Source of the DNA: Rhodoplanes serenus
GTDB taxonomy: Bacteria; Pseudomonadota; Alphaproteobacteria; Rhizobiales; Xanthobacteraceae
Length of the DNA stretch: 54,891 bases
Reading direction: 5' to 3'
NCBI GenBank assembly: GCA_945861855.1
Contig: CAMAWG010000009.1
Coordinates: 1 to 54,891 of the forward strand
Below are positions 24,260-32,595 of the stretch, one piece after another. The position numbers were made by a program, and so were the translations under genes. The notes below the pieces were generated by a model. It made no database searches, was not told the origin of the DNA, and saw nothing but the letters and a program-made list of their open reading frames with translations. Positions within the stretch are counted from its first letter, which is position 1; each line of letters starts with the position of its first letter.

Positions 24260-25405
24260 CTACGCGGCTGTGGCGTGCTTGCTGCGCGCCTTGTTCTCCT
24301 GGATCTCGGTGAGCTTCTGATCGACATGGCGTGAGAAGACGTATTGCGCCGGCCGCTGACGGTCGAGCGAGATGTCCGGGGCCATCTCGCCCTCGGTGTT
24401 CACGCCGCGGAGCGTTGCCGCCAGCGCCTTGATCGGGTGCTTGAAGGTGTCCTGGACCGCGGTCGCCTCAAAGCCCGAATGCACCATGCAGTCGGCGCAT
24501 TTTTCGTAGTTGCCGACGCCGTAGGCATCCCAGTCGGTGCCCTCCATCAGCTCCTTGAAAGTCTTGGCGTAACCTTCACCCAGCAGGTAGCAGGGCTTCT
24601 GCCAGCCGAACACGGTCCGCGTCGGGTTGCCCCAGGGCGTGCAGTGATAGGTCTGGTTGCCGGCCAGAAAGTCGAGGAATAGGCCGGACTGGCTGAACGA
24701 CCAGTTCTTGCCGCCCTTGCCGCGGCGGAAGATGTCGCGGAACAGTGTCTTGGTCTTTTCCCGGTTGAGGAAGTGCTGCTGGTCCGGCGCGCGCTCGTAG
24801 GCGTAGCCCGGCGAGACGGTAATGCCGTCGACGCCCATCGCCATGACGGAGTCGAAGAAGTTCGCCATCCGGTCCGGATCGGCATCGTTGAACAGCGTGC
24901 AATTGATGTTGCAGCGGAAGCCGCGAGCCTTGGCGGCCTTGATGGCGGAGACCGCGCGGTCGTAGGTGCCGGCTTGGCAGACCGACTTGTCGTGGTCCTG
25001 CTTGTCGCCGTCCAGATGCACCGACCAGACGAAATAGGGGCTCGGCTCGTAGTCCTTCATGCGCTTTTCCATCAGCAGCGCATTGGTGCAGAGATAGACG
25101 AACTTGCGCCGCGCGATGATGCCCTTGACGATCGTCGGCAGTTCCTTGTGTAGCAGCGGTTCGCCGCCGGCGATCGACACCACGGGCGCTCCGCATTCAT
25201 CGACCGCGCCAAGCGCGTCGGCGACAGAAATGCGCTGATTCAGGATATCGTCGGGATAGTCGATCTTGCCGCAGCCGGCGCAGGCCAGGTTGCAGCGAAA
25301 CAGCGGCTCGAGCATGAGCACCAGCGGGTAACGCTTCCGTCCGGCAAGCTGCTGACGGATCAAATAACCGCCGACGTGAAGCTTCTGTAGGAAAGGAATG
25401 CTCAA
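24260..25405 (-). CDS. hpnH: Adenosyl-hopene transferase HpnH (radical SAM)
   Basis: This 381-residue radical SAM enzyme adds the 5'-deoxyadenosyl group to diploptene to make adenosylhopane, the first step of side-chain extension. The [4Fe-4S] motif CxxxCxxC is Cys38, Cys42 and Cys45 (RCNLACAGCGK), followed by the GGEPLLH segment and a C-terminal cysteine-rich region (YEKCADCMVHSGFE). The family N-terminus (SIPFLQKLHVGGY) implies a TTG start at 25405; no ATG lies near, and the frame stays open for another 66 codons upstream. It is transcribed away from hpnN across a 683-base intergenic region. Confidence 0.93.
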   Translation of the reverse strand: MSIPFLQKLHVGGYLIRQQLAGRKRYPLVLMLEPLFRCNLACAGCGKIDYPDDILNQRISVADALGAVDECGAPVVSIAGGEPLLHKELPTIVKGIIARRKFVYLCTNALLMEKRMKDYEPSPYFVWSVHLDGDKQDHDKSVCQAGTYDRAVSAIKAAKARGFRCNINCTLFNDADPDRMANFFDSVMAMGVDGITVSPGYAYERAPDQQHFLNREKTKTLFRDIFRRGKGGKNWSFSQSGLFLDFLAGNQTYHCTPWGNPTRTVFGWQKPCYLLGEGYAKTFKELMEGTDWDAYGVGNYEKCADCMVHSGFEATAVQDTFKHPIKALAATLRGVNTEGEMAPDISLDRQRPAQYVFSRHVDQKLTEIQENKARSKHATAA

Positions 25406-26088
25406 TGCGACCGCCTGTTTTCTATGCTTGTTTTGCTGTTCAGGATTGCCAAGCCTATCAATCGAATTTGGATATTCTTTGACCTTTGAAGCACTTGCGC
25501 TGGAAACACTTGGCACCAACACTTGGCACGGGCATGCCACCGGCTTGGAGGTGACCGTGCGTGACTTGCAGCCAATATCTAGCATTTTGGCATGGTCACG
25601 CAATGCCGGCCCCGCGATTTGGGATGTGGCCTTTTTGTGCCGATCCCGGCGGCGGAGGACTGGTTCGGAGCGAAACCCAACCTAAGTTATCGACACATCC
25701 GAATGTTTGTGTGACATAGGCGCGCATAAAGTGGCAGAGACGAGCGTCTTCGGCCGGAATTGGCCTGTTATCCCAAACACTTCAGACCTTTCGAGCGGTG
25801 CCGTTGTGCCGTTCGGCCGGTCAATCGCCGGCGAGCGGCGCTGCAACCGCGGAAGCTTTGGGGCGTTCAAATGTGGATTGCTCGGCGCTGCCTGCGGTTT
25901 AAGTCGAGCGTGATTTCAATCCATCACAGGGTGTTGACGGTCGCTTTCGCACCGTGTCGAACGACTGAGGACATTGCAGGGAATCGATCGTGAACTTTGG
26001 AAACACTCATTTCGCCGCACCCAGCCTGCCCGCCGGACGAGGATACCGCCTGCTGCAAGCGCTTCTCCTCGCGAGCCGCTGACGCACC
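25406..26088. promoter_or_regulatory. Divergent intergenic region between hpnH and hpnN
   Basis: This 683-base stretch is the longest gap without a gene in the window and is less GC-rich than its flanks. It must hold the promoters of both hpnH (minus) and hpnN (plus). Short open frames cross it but lack coding character. A tandem 12-base repeat at 25505-25529 is the clearest structured element. A TTGACG hexamer at 25934-25939 could be a -35 box on the hpnN side, but no matching -10 is evident at a normal distance. No general-stress (EcfG-type GGAAC-n-CGTT) site was found by eye. Confidence 0.45.
25505..25529. repeat. Tandem 12-base repeat AACACTTGGCAC upstream of hpnH
   Basis: AACACTTGGCAC occurs at 25505-25516 and again at 25518-25529, a period of 13 bases, about 100 bases upstream of the hpnH start. 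On the hpnH strand it reads GTGCCAAGTGTT twice. Direct repeats of this kind can be binding sites for a regulator acting on one face of the helix; the protein is unknown. A palindrome, GGCATGCC, follows at 25531-25538. Confidence 0.45.
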
Positions 26089-28695
26089 ATGTTGATTTCC
26101 GCGGTCAAAAAAATCGTTGGGCTATGCAACCGTCATGCCTGGACGGTGGTCGCGATCGCCGTGCTGATCTCGGTGGTCTCGGGCATCTATGCGGCGAAGA
26201 ACTTTGCCATCACCACCGACATCAACAAGCTGATCTCGCCTGAACTGGGCTGGCGCCAGCGCGAGCTTGCCTACGAAAAGGCATTCCCCGGCGCGTTCGG
26301 CTCGATCCTGATCGTGGTGGAAGCGCCGACGGCGGAGCTTCTCGCCGAGGCGGGCGACGTCCTGACGCGCAAGCTTGCGGCGCAGTCCAATCTGTTTCGT
26401 TCGGTGAGCGCGCCAAACAGCGACCCGTTCTTCGAGAAGAACGGCCTGCTGTTTCAGCCGGAGGCCGAGCTTGCCCGCATGACGCAGGGGCTAGGGCGGG
26501 CCGGCCCGCTCATCGGCGCGCTGGCCGGCGACCCGACGCTGCGCGGCCTGACGCGAGCGCTGTCGTTCGGTCTCCTCGGCGTGCAGAACGGCCAGGCCAA
26601 GTTCGAGGATCTTCAGCGCGCGCTGACGATGTCCTCCGACACGATCGATCAGGTGCTGGCCGGTCAGCCGGCGAGCTTTTCGTGGCGCGTCCTGCTGACG
26701 GGGCAAACCCCCAAGCCAAGCGAGCTTCGCCATTTCATCGAAGCGCAGCCGATCATGGACTTCTCATCGCTGCAGCCGGGCCGCGCCGCGAGCGACGCCA
26801 TCCGCGCGGCGGTGACCGAGGCCAATCTCGCCACGGACTACCGGGCGCGGGTGCGCCTGACCGGCCCGGTGCCGATGGCGGACGACGAGTTCGGCACGCT
26901 GCAGGAGGGCGCGGTGTTCAACACCGTCGCCACAGTGCTGATCGTGCTGGTCATCCTGTGGCTCGCGCTGCGTTCGCCGCGGATCATTCTCGCCGTATTC
27001 CTCACGCTCGCGGTCGGCTTCGCCGTGACTGCGGCGCTGGGGCTGATGATGGTCGGGGCGCTGAACCTGATTTCGGTTGCCTTCGCCGTGCTGTTCGTCG
27101 GCCTCGGCGTCGATTTCGGCATTCAGTTCGCGGTCCGCTACCGATCCGAGCGCTACAAGGCCGGCGATCTGCCGTCGGCGCTGGCCAGCACCGCCGAGAA
27201 GATCGGCGCGCCGCTGACGCTCGCTGCGGCCGCGGTCGCCGCAGGCTTCCTGTCGTTCTTCCCCACCGACTACAAGGGCGTTTCCGAACTCGGCCAGATC
27301 GCCGGCGTCGGCATGCTGCTCGCCTATGTCACCAGCATCACCGTGCTGCCCGCGCTGCTCACCATCCTGCACCCGCCCGGCGAGGAAGAGGCGATCGGCT
27401 ATCGCGTGCTCGCGCCGGTCGATCGTTTCCTGGAGCAGCAGCGCTTCTGGGTGATCGGCGGAACCCTGCTGGTGGCGCTGCTGGGATCGCCGCTGCTCTA
27501 TTACCTGACGTTCGATTTCAATCCGATCAACCTGCGCAGCCCTGCCGTCGAATCGGTTTCGACGTTCCTCGAACTGCGGACCGATCCGAACATCGGCGCC
27601 AACGCCATCAACGTGGTGCTGCCGAATTCTAACGACATCGACAAGGTCGCCGACCGGCTTCGCAAGATTCCGGAGGTCGATCACGTCTCGATGCTGCAGG
27701 ACTTCGTCCCGGCCGCTCAGGAGCGCAAGCTCGCTTTGATCCGCGGGCTGGCGCGGCAGCTTCAGACGCCGCTCAATTCGGAAGACAACGCGCGCCCGCC
27801 GACCGACGCCCAGACCGTCGCGGCGCTGCAGGGTTCGGCCAGCGCGCTCACGCAACTGGCCTCGAAGGCCAGCGGCCCGGGAGCGGACTCGGCGCATCGC
27901 CTCGCGGCGAGCCTGACCAAGCTCGCGGCGGCGGACAAGGACAAGCGCGACGCCGCGGAAGTCGCATTCGCCAAGCCGCTGCGGGTCGCGCTCGCGGAAC
28001 TGCGGAACTACCTGCTGGCCGGTCCGGTGACGCTGCAGAACCTGCCGAAAAGCCTGACGCGGCTATGGGTCGCCGACGATGGGCGAACGCGGGTCCAGGC
28101 CATACCGAAGGGCGATCCCAACGACAACGAAACGCTGCGCCACTTCGCGCGCGCCATCCAGGTGGAATTTCCGGACGCCGTCGGCGCGCCGGTGTCGATC
28201 CTGGAGTCCGGCAAGACGATCGTCAGGGCCTTCATCCACGCCGGCCTGTTTGCGCTCCTATCCATCGCGATCCTGCTCTGGATCACGCTGGGGCGTTTCG
28301 GCGACATGCTGCTGACGCTTCTGCCGCTGCTGCTGGCGGGCCTGGTGACGCTCGAAGTTTGCGTGCTGATCGGCATGCCGCTCAACTTCGCCAACATCAT
28401 TTCCCTGCCGCTGCTGCTCGGCGTCGGCGTCGCCTTCAAGATCTACTACATCATGGCGTGGCGAAACGGGCAGACCAACCTGCTGCAGTCGAGTCTGACC
28501 CGTGCGGTGATCTGGAGCGCGCTCACCACGGCGACCGCGTTCGGCAGCCTCTGGCTGTCGAGCCATCCGGGGACCTCCAGCATGGGCAAGCTCCTGGCGC
28601 TGTCGCTGGTGAGCACCATGTGCGCGGCGGTGCTGTTCCAGCCCGCGCTCATGGGCAAGCCCCGGGCTGCCGAAGAGCCGCCCCCCACGGCCTGA
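26089..28695 (+). CDS. hpnN: Hopanoid-associated RND transporter HpnN
   Basis: This 868-residue inner-membrane RND permease is known in Rhodopseudomonas to move hopanoids to the outer membrane. The N-terminus, a helix at about residues 17-37 followed by NFAITTDINKLISPEL, is typical of HpnN. A first helix bundle (about 275-430), a second isolated helix (about 460), a second periplasmic domain and a C-terminal bundle (about 710-860) follow. It has its own upstream region shared with hpnH and is followed 103 bases later by a deaminase gene on the same strand. Confidence 0.92.
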   Translation: MLISAVKKIVGLCNRHAWTVVAIAVLISVVSGIYAAKNFAITTDINKLISPELGWRQRELAYEKAFPGAFGSILIVVEAPTAELLAEAGDVLTRKLAAQSNLFRSVSAPNSDPFFEKNGLLFQPEAELARMTQGLGRAGPLIGALAGDPTLRGLTRALSFGLLGVQNGQAKFEDLQRALTMSSDTIDQVLAGQPASFSWRVLLTGQTPKPSELRHFIEAQPIMDFSSLQPGRAASDAIRAAVTEANLATDYRARVRLTGPVPMADDEFGTLQEGAVFNTVATVLIVLVILWLALRSPRIILAVFLTLAVGFAVTAALGLMMVGALNLISVAFAVLFVGLGVDFGIQFAVRYRSERYKAGDLPSALASTAEKIGAPLTLAAAAVAAGFLSFFPTDYKGVSELGQIAGVGMLLAYVTSITVLPALLTILHPPGEEEAIGYRVLAPVDRFLEQQRFWVIGGTLLVALLGSPLLYYLTFDFNPINLRSPAVESVSTFLELRTDPNIGANAINVVLPNSNDIDKVADRLRKIPEVDHVSMLQDFVPAAQERKLALIRGLARQLQTPLNSEDNARPPTDAQTVAALQGSASALTQLASKASGPGADSAHRLAASLTKLAAADKDKRDAAEVAFAKPLRVALAELRNYLLAGPVTLQNLPKSLTRLWVADDGRTRVQAIPKGDPNDNETLRHFARAIQVEFPDAVGAPVSILESGKTIVRAFIHAGLFALLSIAILLWITLGRFGDMLLTLLPLLLAGLVTLEVCVLIGMPLNFANIISLPLLLGVGVAFKIYYIMAWRNGQTNLLQSSLTRAVIWSALTTATAFGSLWLSSHPGTSSMGKLLALSLVSTMCAAVLFQPALMGKPRAAEEPPPTA

Positions 28696-28798
28696 GAATT
28701 GCCTCCGCGATCCCGAGATTCCCGGCGCTACTTGCGGTGGCGCTGCGATTTTTTCTGTTAAGATCGCATTCGGGGAACTGGGCACGATCTGGGGCGCG

Positions 28799-29461
28799 AT
28801 GGGTCAATCCGCAATCGATTTGAGAATGATGCGGCGTTGCGTGGAATTGTCCGCCGCCGCCGTGCGGCAGCAGGAATTGCCGTTTTCCTGCGTGATCTGC
28901 AAGGACGGCGAGATCGTTGCGGAGGCGATCAATCGGGTCGTGCAGGACGGAGACGTCACGCGGCACGCCGAGATCATGGCGATCGCGGCGGCGCAGAAGG
29001 TGCTCGGACGCAGCGACCTGTCGGACTGCACGATCTACTCCAACGTCGAGCCGTGCCCGATGTGTTCGTTCCCGATCCGGGAGACGCGGATTGGCCGGGT
29101 GGTCTTCGCCATCAGCTCGCCGATGATGGGGGGCCTGTCGAAATGGAACGTGCTGGGCGACAACGAAATCTCCAACGTGATGCCGCAGGTGTTCGGCGAC
29201 CGGCCCGAGGTGTCTGCGGGCCTGCTCTACGGCGAGGCCGCCGCGGTGTGGCGAAGCTGGAATCCGATCTTCTGGCTCGGCATCCGCTTCCGCGGCTGTC
29301 TTGCCGAGGCGCCGCCCGAAGGTGTCTATCGGACGCTGCAATCGGCCGCGCCGAGGCGTGGCCCGTTTCGCCGACTGCTGGCGTTTGCGTCGCGGGGATT
29401 TGTTCGAAGGCGCGCGGCACCGGCGCCCGTGCAGCCGCAGGCGGAATCGACCGCTATTTGA
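28799..29461 (+). CDS. CDA-family nucleoside/base deaminase with basic C-terminal tail
   Basis: This 220-residue cytidine/deoxycytidylate-deaminase-fold enzyme has an intact zinc site: His56-Ala-Glu58 (RHAEIMAI) and Cys86-Pro-Met-Cys89 (EPCPMC). The catalytic core ends near residue 155. An extra tail of about 60 residues follows, with a tryptophan-rich patch (VWRSWNPIFWLGIRF) and an Arg-rich stretch (RRGPFRRLLAFASRGFVRRR) that could touch the membrane. Known relatives deaminate guanine, cytosine or tRNA adenosine. It is next to hpnN and near hpnH, so an adenine nucleoside of the hopanoid pathway is a conceivable substrate. A general purine-salvage role is the conservative alternative. Confidence 0.82.
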   Translation: MGQSAIDLRMMRRCVELSAAAVRQQELPFSCVICKDGEIVAEAINRVVQDGDVTRHAEIMAIAAAQKVLGRSDLSDCTIYSNVEPCPMCSFPIRETRIGRVVFAISSPMMGGLSKWNVLGDNEISNVMPQVFGDRPEVSAGLLYGEAAAVWRSWNPIFWLGIRFRGCLAEAPPEGVYRTLQSAAPRRGPFRRLLAFASRGFVRRRAAPAPVQPQAESTAI

Positions 29462-29885
29462 CTGCGTCGGCTCCGGCCTGGGCGACCTGCGCATCCTGGT
29501 GAGACTGGACGCCCGAGACGCCGATTGCGCCGACAATCTTGCCGCCGGACACGATCGGCACGCCGCCTTCGGCGACGCTTGCCCCGAAGGTCAGCACCCG
29601 GAGGCCCACGCCGCCGCCGGCCACCGCATCCTCGAACACCTTGGTCGGCCGGCGAAACTCGGCCGCGGTGCGCGCCTTCTGTTCGGCGATGCGCACCGAG
29701 GAAAGCTGCGCGTTGTCGAGCCGGTGCAGCATCACGAGGTTTGCGCCGGAGTCGACGATGGCGATGGCGACGCCCCAGTTGTTCCGGGTGGCCTCCGCTT
29801 CGGCGGCGGCCATCGCCTGTTTCGCGGCATCGATCGAAATCGGCGCGCCGTAGGGCGTGCCGGGCGGTGCGGCTTGCTGGGCCAT
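29454..29885 (-). CDS. GlcG/HbpS-family heme-binding-like protein
   Basis: This 143-residue protein belongs to the GlcG/HbpS family (formerly DUF336). Recognisable segments are the N-terminal IDAAKQAMAAAEAEA helix, GVAIAIVDSGANLVMLHR, and the GGVPIVSGGKIVGAIGVSG core with the glycine-rich turn. Members bind heme, cobalamin or small ligands and often sit in catabolic operons; function is generally unclear. It follows the DapA-like gene by 18 bases on the same strand and converges with the deaminase gene, overlapping it by 8 bases at the stops. Confidence 0.85.
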   Translation of the reverse strand: MAQQAAPPGTPYGAPISIDAAKQAMAAAEAEATRNNWGVAIAIVDSGANLVMLHRLDNAQLSSVRIAEQKARTAAEFRRPTKVFEDAVAGGGVGLRVLTFGASVAEGGVPIVSGGKIVGAIGVSGVQSHQDAQVAQAGADAVK

Positions 29886-29903
29886 TTTCGGGGTCCTTCT
29901 TAT

Positions 29904-30827
29904 TTACGCGGCCGCCGCCTTGAAGCGGCGCGCCAGCACGGTGTTCTTCAGCGTGGCGGCGAGCGCCGTCATTTCATCGCGGCTGAGCGGCGAATAGGGC
30001 GGGTAGGGCTCGCCCGCGGGAATGCCGATCAGGTTCATCGCGGCCTTCATGGCGGGCGCAAGCCCCCGGTGCATCCACTTCGACGGAAACAGCGCGAACT
30101 GAAGCTGGATTTCCGCAGCGCGCTCGTGGTCCTTCGCCACGAAGGCGTCGATCACGGCGCGGGCGATCTCGGAGCCGGGCGGCGGCATGGTCGCGCCGGA
30201 GCCGCCGAGCTGCAGGGTCGCCAGCAGCATCTGCATGGTGGTGAAGTAGCGCGCGTGGCCGGCGCGGTCGATCTCCACGATCAGCCGCGACACGCGCGCG
30301 AGATCGCGCGAGCTTTCCTTGATGAGTTGCACCTGGGGAAGCTTGGCCAGCGCGATGGTGTCGGGGATCGAGACGTCGGCGCCGGGGCCGGGGTTGAGAT
30401 AAAGCGTGATCGGCAGTTTGGTCTCGCGGCCGATCGCCTCGAAATAGGCGATGAGGTCGCCTTGCGTCGGCGGGCCCGCGAAGGGGCGGAGCGGCGCGAG
30501 AAGCTGCACCGCGGCGGCGCCCTGCCGTTCGGCGTCGTGCGCGAGCTCGATAGCGGTCCTGAACGAGGCGTGCGAGATGCCGACCATCACCGGCACGCGG
30601 CCGTCGACCAGGTTGATGGTGCGGCGGATCAGCGCCTTGCGCTGCTCGAAGCTCAGATAGGTGTATTCCTGGGTCTCGACGCCAGCGGCGACCACCATGG
30701 TGGCGCGGCAGTCGTTGATCACGTAATCGATCTGGCGCTGCAGCGACGGCTCGTCGACCGTGAGGTCGGCGGTGAAGGGGGTCAGCGGCGCGACGATCAG
30801 GCCGGGCGTTTGCACTGGCGTGGGCAT
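29904..30827 (-). CDS. Dihydrodipicolinate-synthase-family aldolase/lyase
   Basis: This 307-residue (beta/alpha)8 protein belongs to the DapA/NAL family, which forms a Schiff base with a keto acid. The lysine is in VQLIKESSRDL and the supporting tyrosine in ITLYLNPGPG. The usual GTTGE loop is replaced by AAGVETQEYTYLS, which argues against true lysine-pathway DapA and for a catabolic hydratase-aldolase or dehydratase. The start MPTPVQTPG is behind a GGGAGAGA site. It forms a two-gene unit with the downstream GlcG-like gene and is divergent from the HpaB-like gene. Confidence 0.85.
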   Translation of the reverse strand: MPTPVQTPGLIVAPLTPFTADLTVDEPSLQRQIDYVINDCRATMVVAAGVETQEYTYLSFEQRKALIRRTINLVDGRVPVMVGISHASFRTAIELAHDAERQGAAAVQLLAPLRPFAGPPTQGDLIAYFEAIGRETKLPITLYLNPGPGADVSIPDTIALAKLPQVQLIKESSRDLARVSRLIVEIDRAGHARYFTTMQMLLATLQLGGSGATMPPPGSEIARAVIDAFVAKDHERAAEIQLQFALFPSKWMHRGLAPAMKAAMNLIGIPAGEPYPPYSPLSRDEMTALAATLKNTVLARRFKAAAA

Positions 30828-30950
30828 GGGGTCTCTCCCTGCGTCTTGTGCATAGTGATATCGCCCGATTGCATTCATTGCTACCGGGGTCGGCTTGATC
30901 TTTGCGCCGCTGCCAGCAACGCTGCGGCGCAAATAGGGCGGGACCAATCG

Positions 30951-32420
30951 ATGCTGCTGACCGGCGACGAATATCTCGAAAGCATCCGCGACGGACGGCG
31001 GGTCTATGTCGGCAGCGAACTGGTCGACGATGTGACCGCGCATCCGGCGTTCCGCAACGCCGCGCGCTCCTTCGCCATGATCTACGACCGGAAGCGCGCG
31101 CCCGAGAACCGCGAGGTGATGACCTTCGAGGAGGATGGCGAGACGTTTTCCAGCCACTTCCTGTTGCCGCGCACGCGCGAGGACTTGCACAAGCGTTTCG
31201 AGACCCATCGCCGCATCGCATCCTGGACGCATGGGCTGTTGGGCCGCTCGCCGGACAATTTCCCGAGCTATGTGAGCGGCCTTGTCATGGATCCGGCAAT
31301 GTTCGACCGCATCCGGCCGGGTTTCGGCGACAACATGCGGAATTACTACAAGCACATGCGGAGCAACGACATCTTCGCCTCGCACACCGTCACCAATCCG
31401 CAGGGCTGGCGGATGGCCGACCCCAAGAACACCGAGCAGCGCACGCCGCCGACGCTGCGCGTGGTGGCCGAGGACGATCGCGGCGTCACCATCAACGGCC
31501 TCAAAATGCTCGGCACCGCGACCGCGTTCTGCCACGAGACCTGGTGCGGCAATCTCCAGCCGGTGGCGCCGGGCGCGGAGAAGGAATCGATCACCTGCGC
31601 GGTGCCGCTCAACGCCGCCGGTGTGAGCATCTGGTCGCGCAAGCCTTACGAGAAATACGCGGTGAGCGAGTTCGACAATCCGCTCGCCACGCGGTTCGAC
31701 GAGAACGACGCCGCGGTGCTGTTCGAGAACGTGCACGTGCCGTGGGAGCGGGTGTTCTGCCACGACAACATCGAGATGACGCGGGCGATCTACATGCGCA
31801 CGCCCGGCCATGCCATGGCCAACCACCAGGCCAACGTGCGGTTTCTGGAGAAGCTCAAGCTGATCGTCGGCATCGCCAGCAAGGTCGCCGACATGAATGG
31901 CGCGCGGAACGTGCCGGCGGTGCAGTTCACGCTCGGGCGGCTCGCGGCGATGGAGGCGACGCTGGAAGGCCTCATCATGGGCCAGATCAACAGCGGCGAG
32001 GCCCATCCGAACGGCTATCACACCGTCAACCGCCGCTATGTCTATGCCGCGCTGCACTGGTGCAGCACCCACTACGCGGAAATCTGCGACACGGTCCGCG
32101 AGCTGATGGGGGCGGGCGTGTTCCAGATGCCGGCCGACGTTTCCGTGCTGAAGGATGAAAAGCTGCGCGAGACCTTCGAGACCTACTGGTCGGTGCCGGG
32201 TCAATCGGCCTCGGATCGCATGAAGCTTCTCAACCTTGCCTGGGACCTGCTCGGCTCGGACTTCGCCGGCCGGCACATGCAGTACGAGAAGTTCTATGCC
32301 GGGCCGGGCTTCGTGATGAACAGCTACAGCTACCTGACCGGCCCCTGGGGAGAATGGTCCGGCTTGGTCGATGACCTGCTGGCGAGCTACGACGCGCCGG
32401 ATTCTACGCCGAAAAAATAA
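30951..32420 (+). CDS. HpaB-family FADH2-dependent hydroxylase
   Basis: This 489-residue protein is a 4-hydroxyphenylacetate 3-hydroxylase (large component) family member. It shows the N-terminal LTGDEYLESIRDGRRVYVGSE (residues 3-23), the FAD-region segment FASHTVTNPQGWR, and the C-terminal LLGSDFAGRHMQYEKFYAGP that closes this family. It hydroxylates a phenolic or related substrate using reduced FAD supplied by a separate reductase; no HpaC-type reductase gene is adjacent. The start ATG 30951 follows a GGGCGGG site. It is the first of a plus-strand run that continues with the TRAP transporter 175 bases later. Confidence 0.87.
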   Translation: MLLTGDEYLESIRDGRRVYVGSELVDDVTAHPAFRNAARSFAMIYDRKRAPENREVMTFEEDGETFSSHFLLPRTREDLHKRFETHRRIASWTHGLLGRSPDNFPSYVSGLVMDPAMFDRIRPGFGDNMRNYYKHMRSNDIFASHTVTNPQGWRMADPKNTEQRTPPTLRVVAEDDRGVTINGLKMLGTATAFCHETWCGNLQPVAPGAEKESITCAVPLNAAGVSIWSRKPYEKYAVSEFDNPLATRFDENDAAVLFENVHVPWERVFCHDNIEMTRAIYMRTPGHAMANHQANVRFLEKLKLIVGIASKVADMNGARNVPAVQFTLGRLAAMEATLEGLIMGQINSGEAHPNGYHTVNRRYVYAALHWCSTHYAEICDTVRELMGAGVFQMPADVSVLKDEKLRETFETYWSVPGQSASDRMKLLNLAWDLLGSDFAGRHMQYEKFYAGPGFVMNSYSYLTGPWGEWSGLVDDLLASYDAPDSTPKK

Positions 32421-32595
32421 GTAGCAATCCGCGGTGTTATGACGCCCGGAGGCTTGGCCATGTAGTTGGTCTTGGGGGCTGGTCAGGGTTCCGACCCTAT
32501 GCGATGCTTTTTTATATTGCCGCCGGCCTGAAAAGCAAAACGATCCGAATCCGACAGGTCCAGCGGCCGGCGCTGTCATGCAGGGGAGGTTGAGG

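Noticed and set aside
25511-25538. A sigma-54 promoter (TTGGCACG-n-TGCC) upstream of hpnH/hpnN
   Set aside because: The GG-to-GC spacing is nine bases and not the required ten, and the boxes coincide with the tandem repeat.
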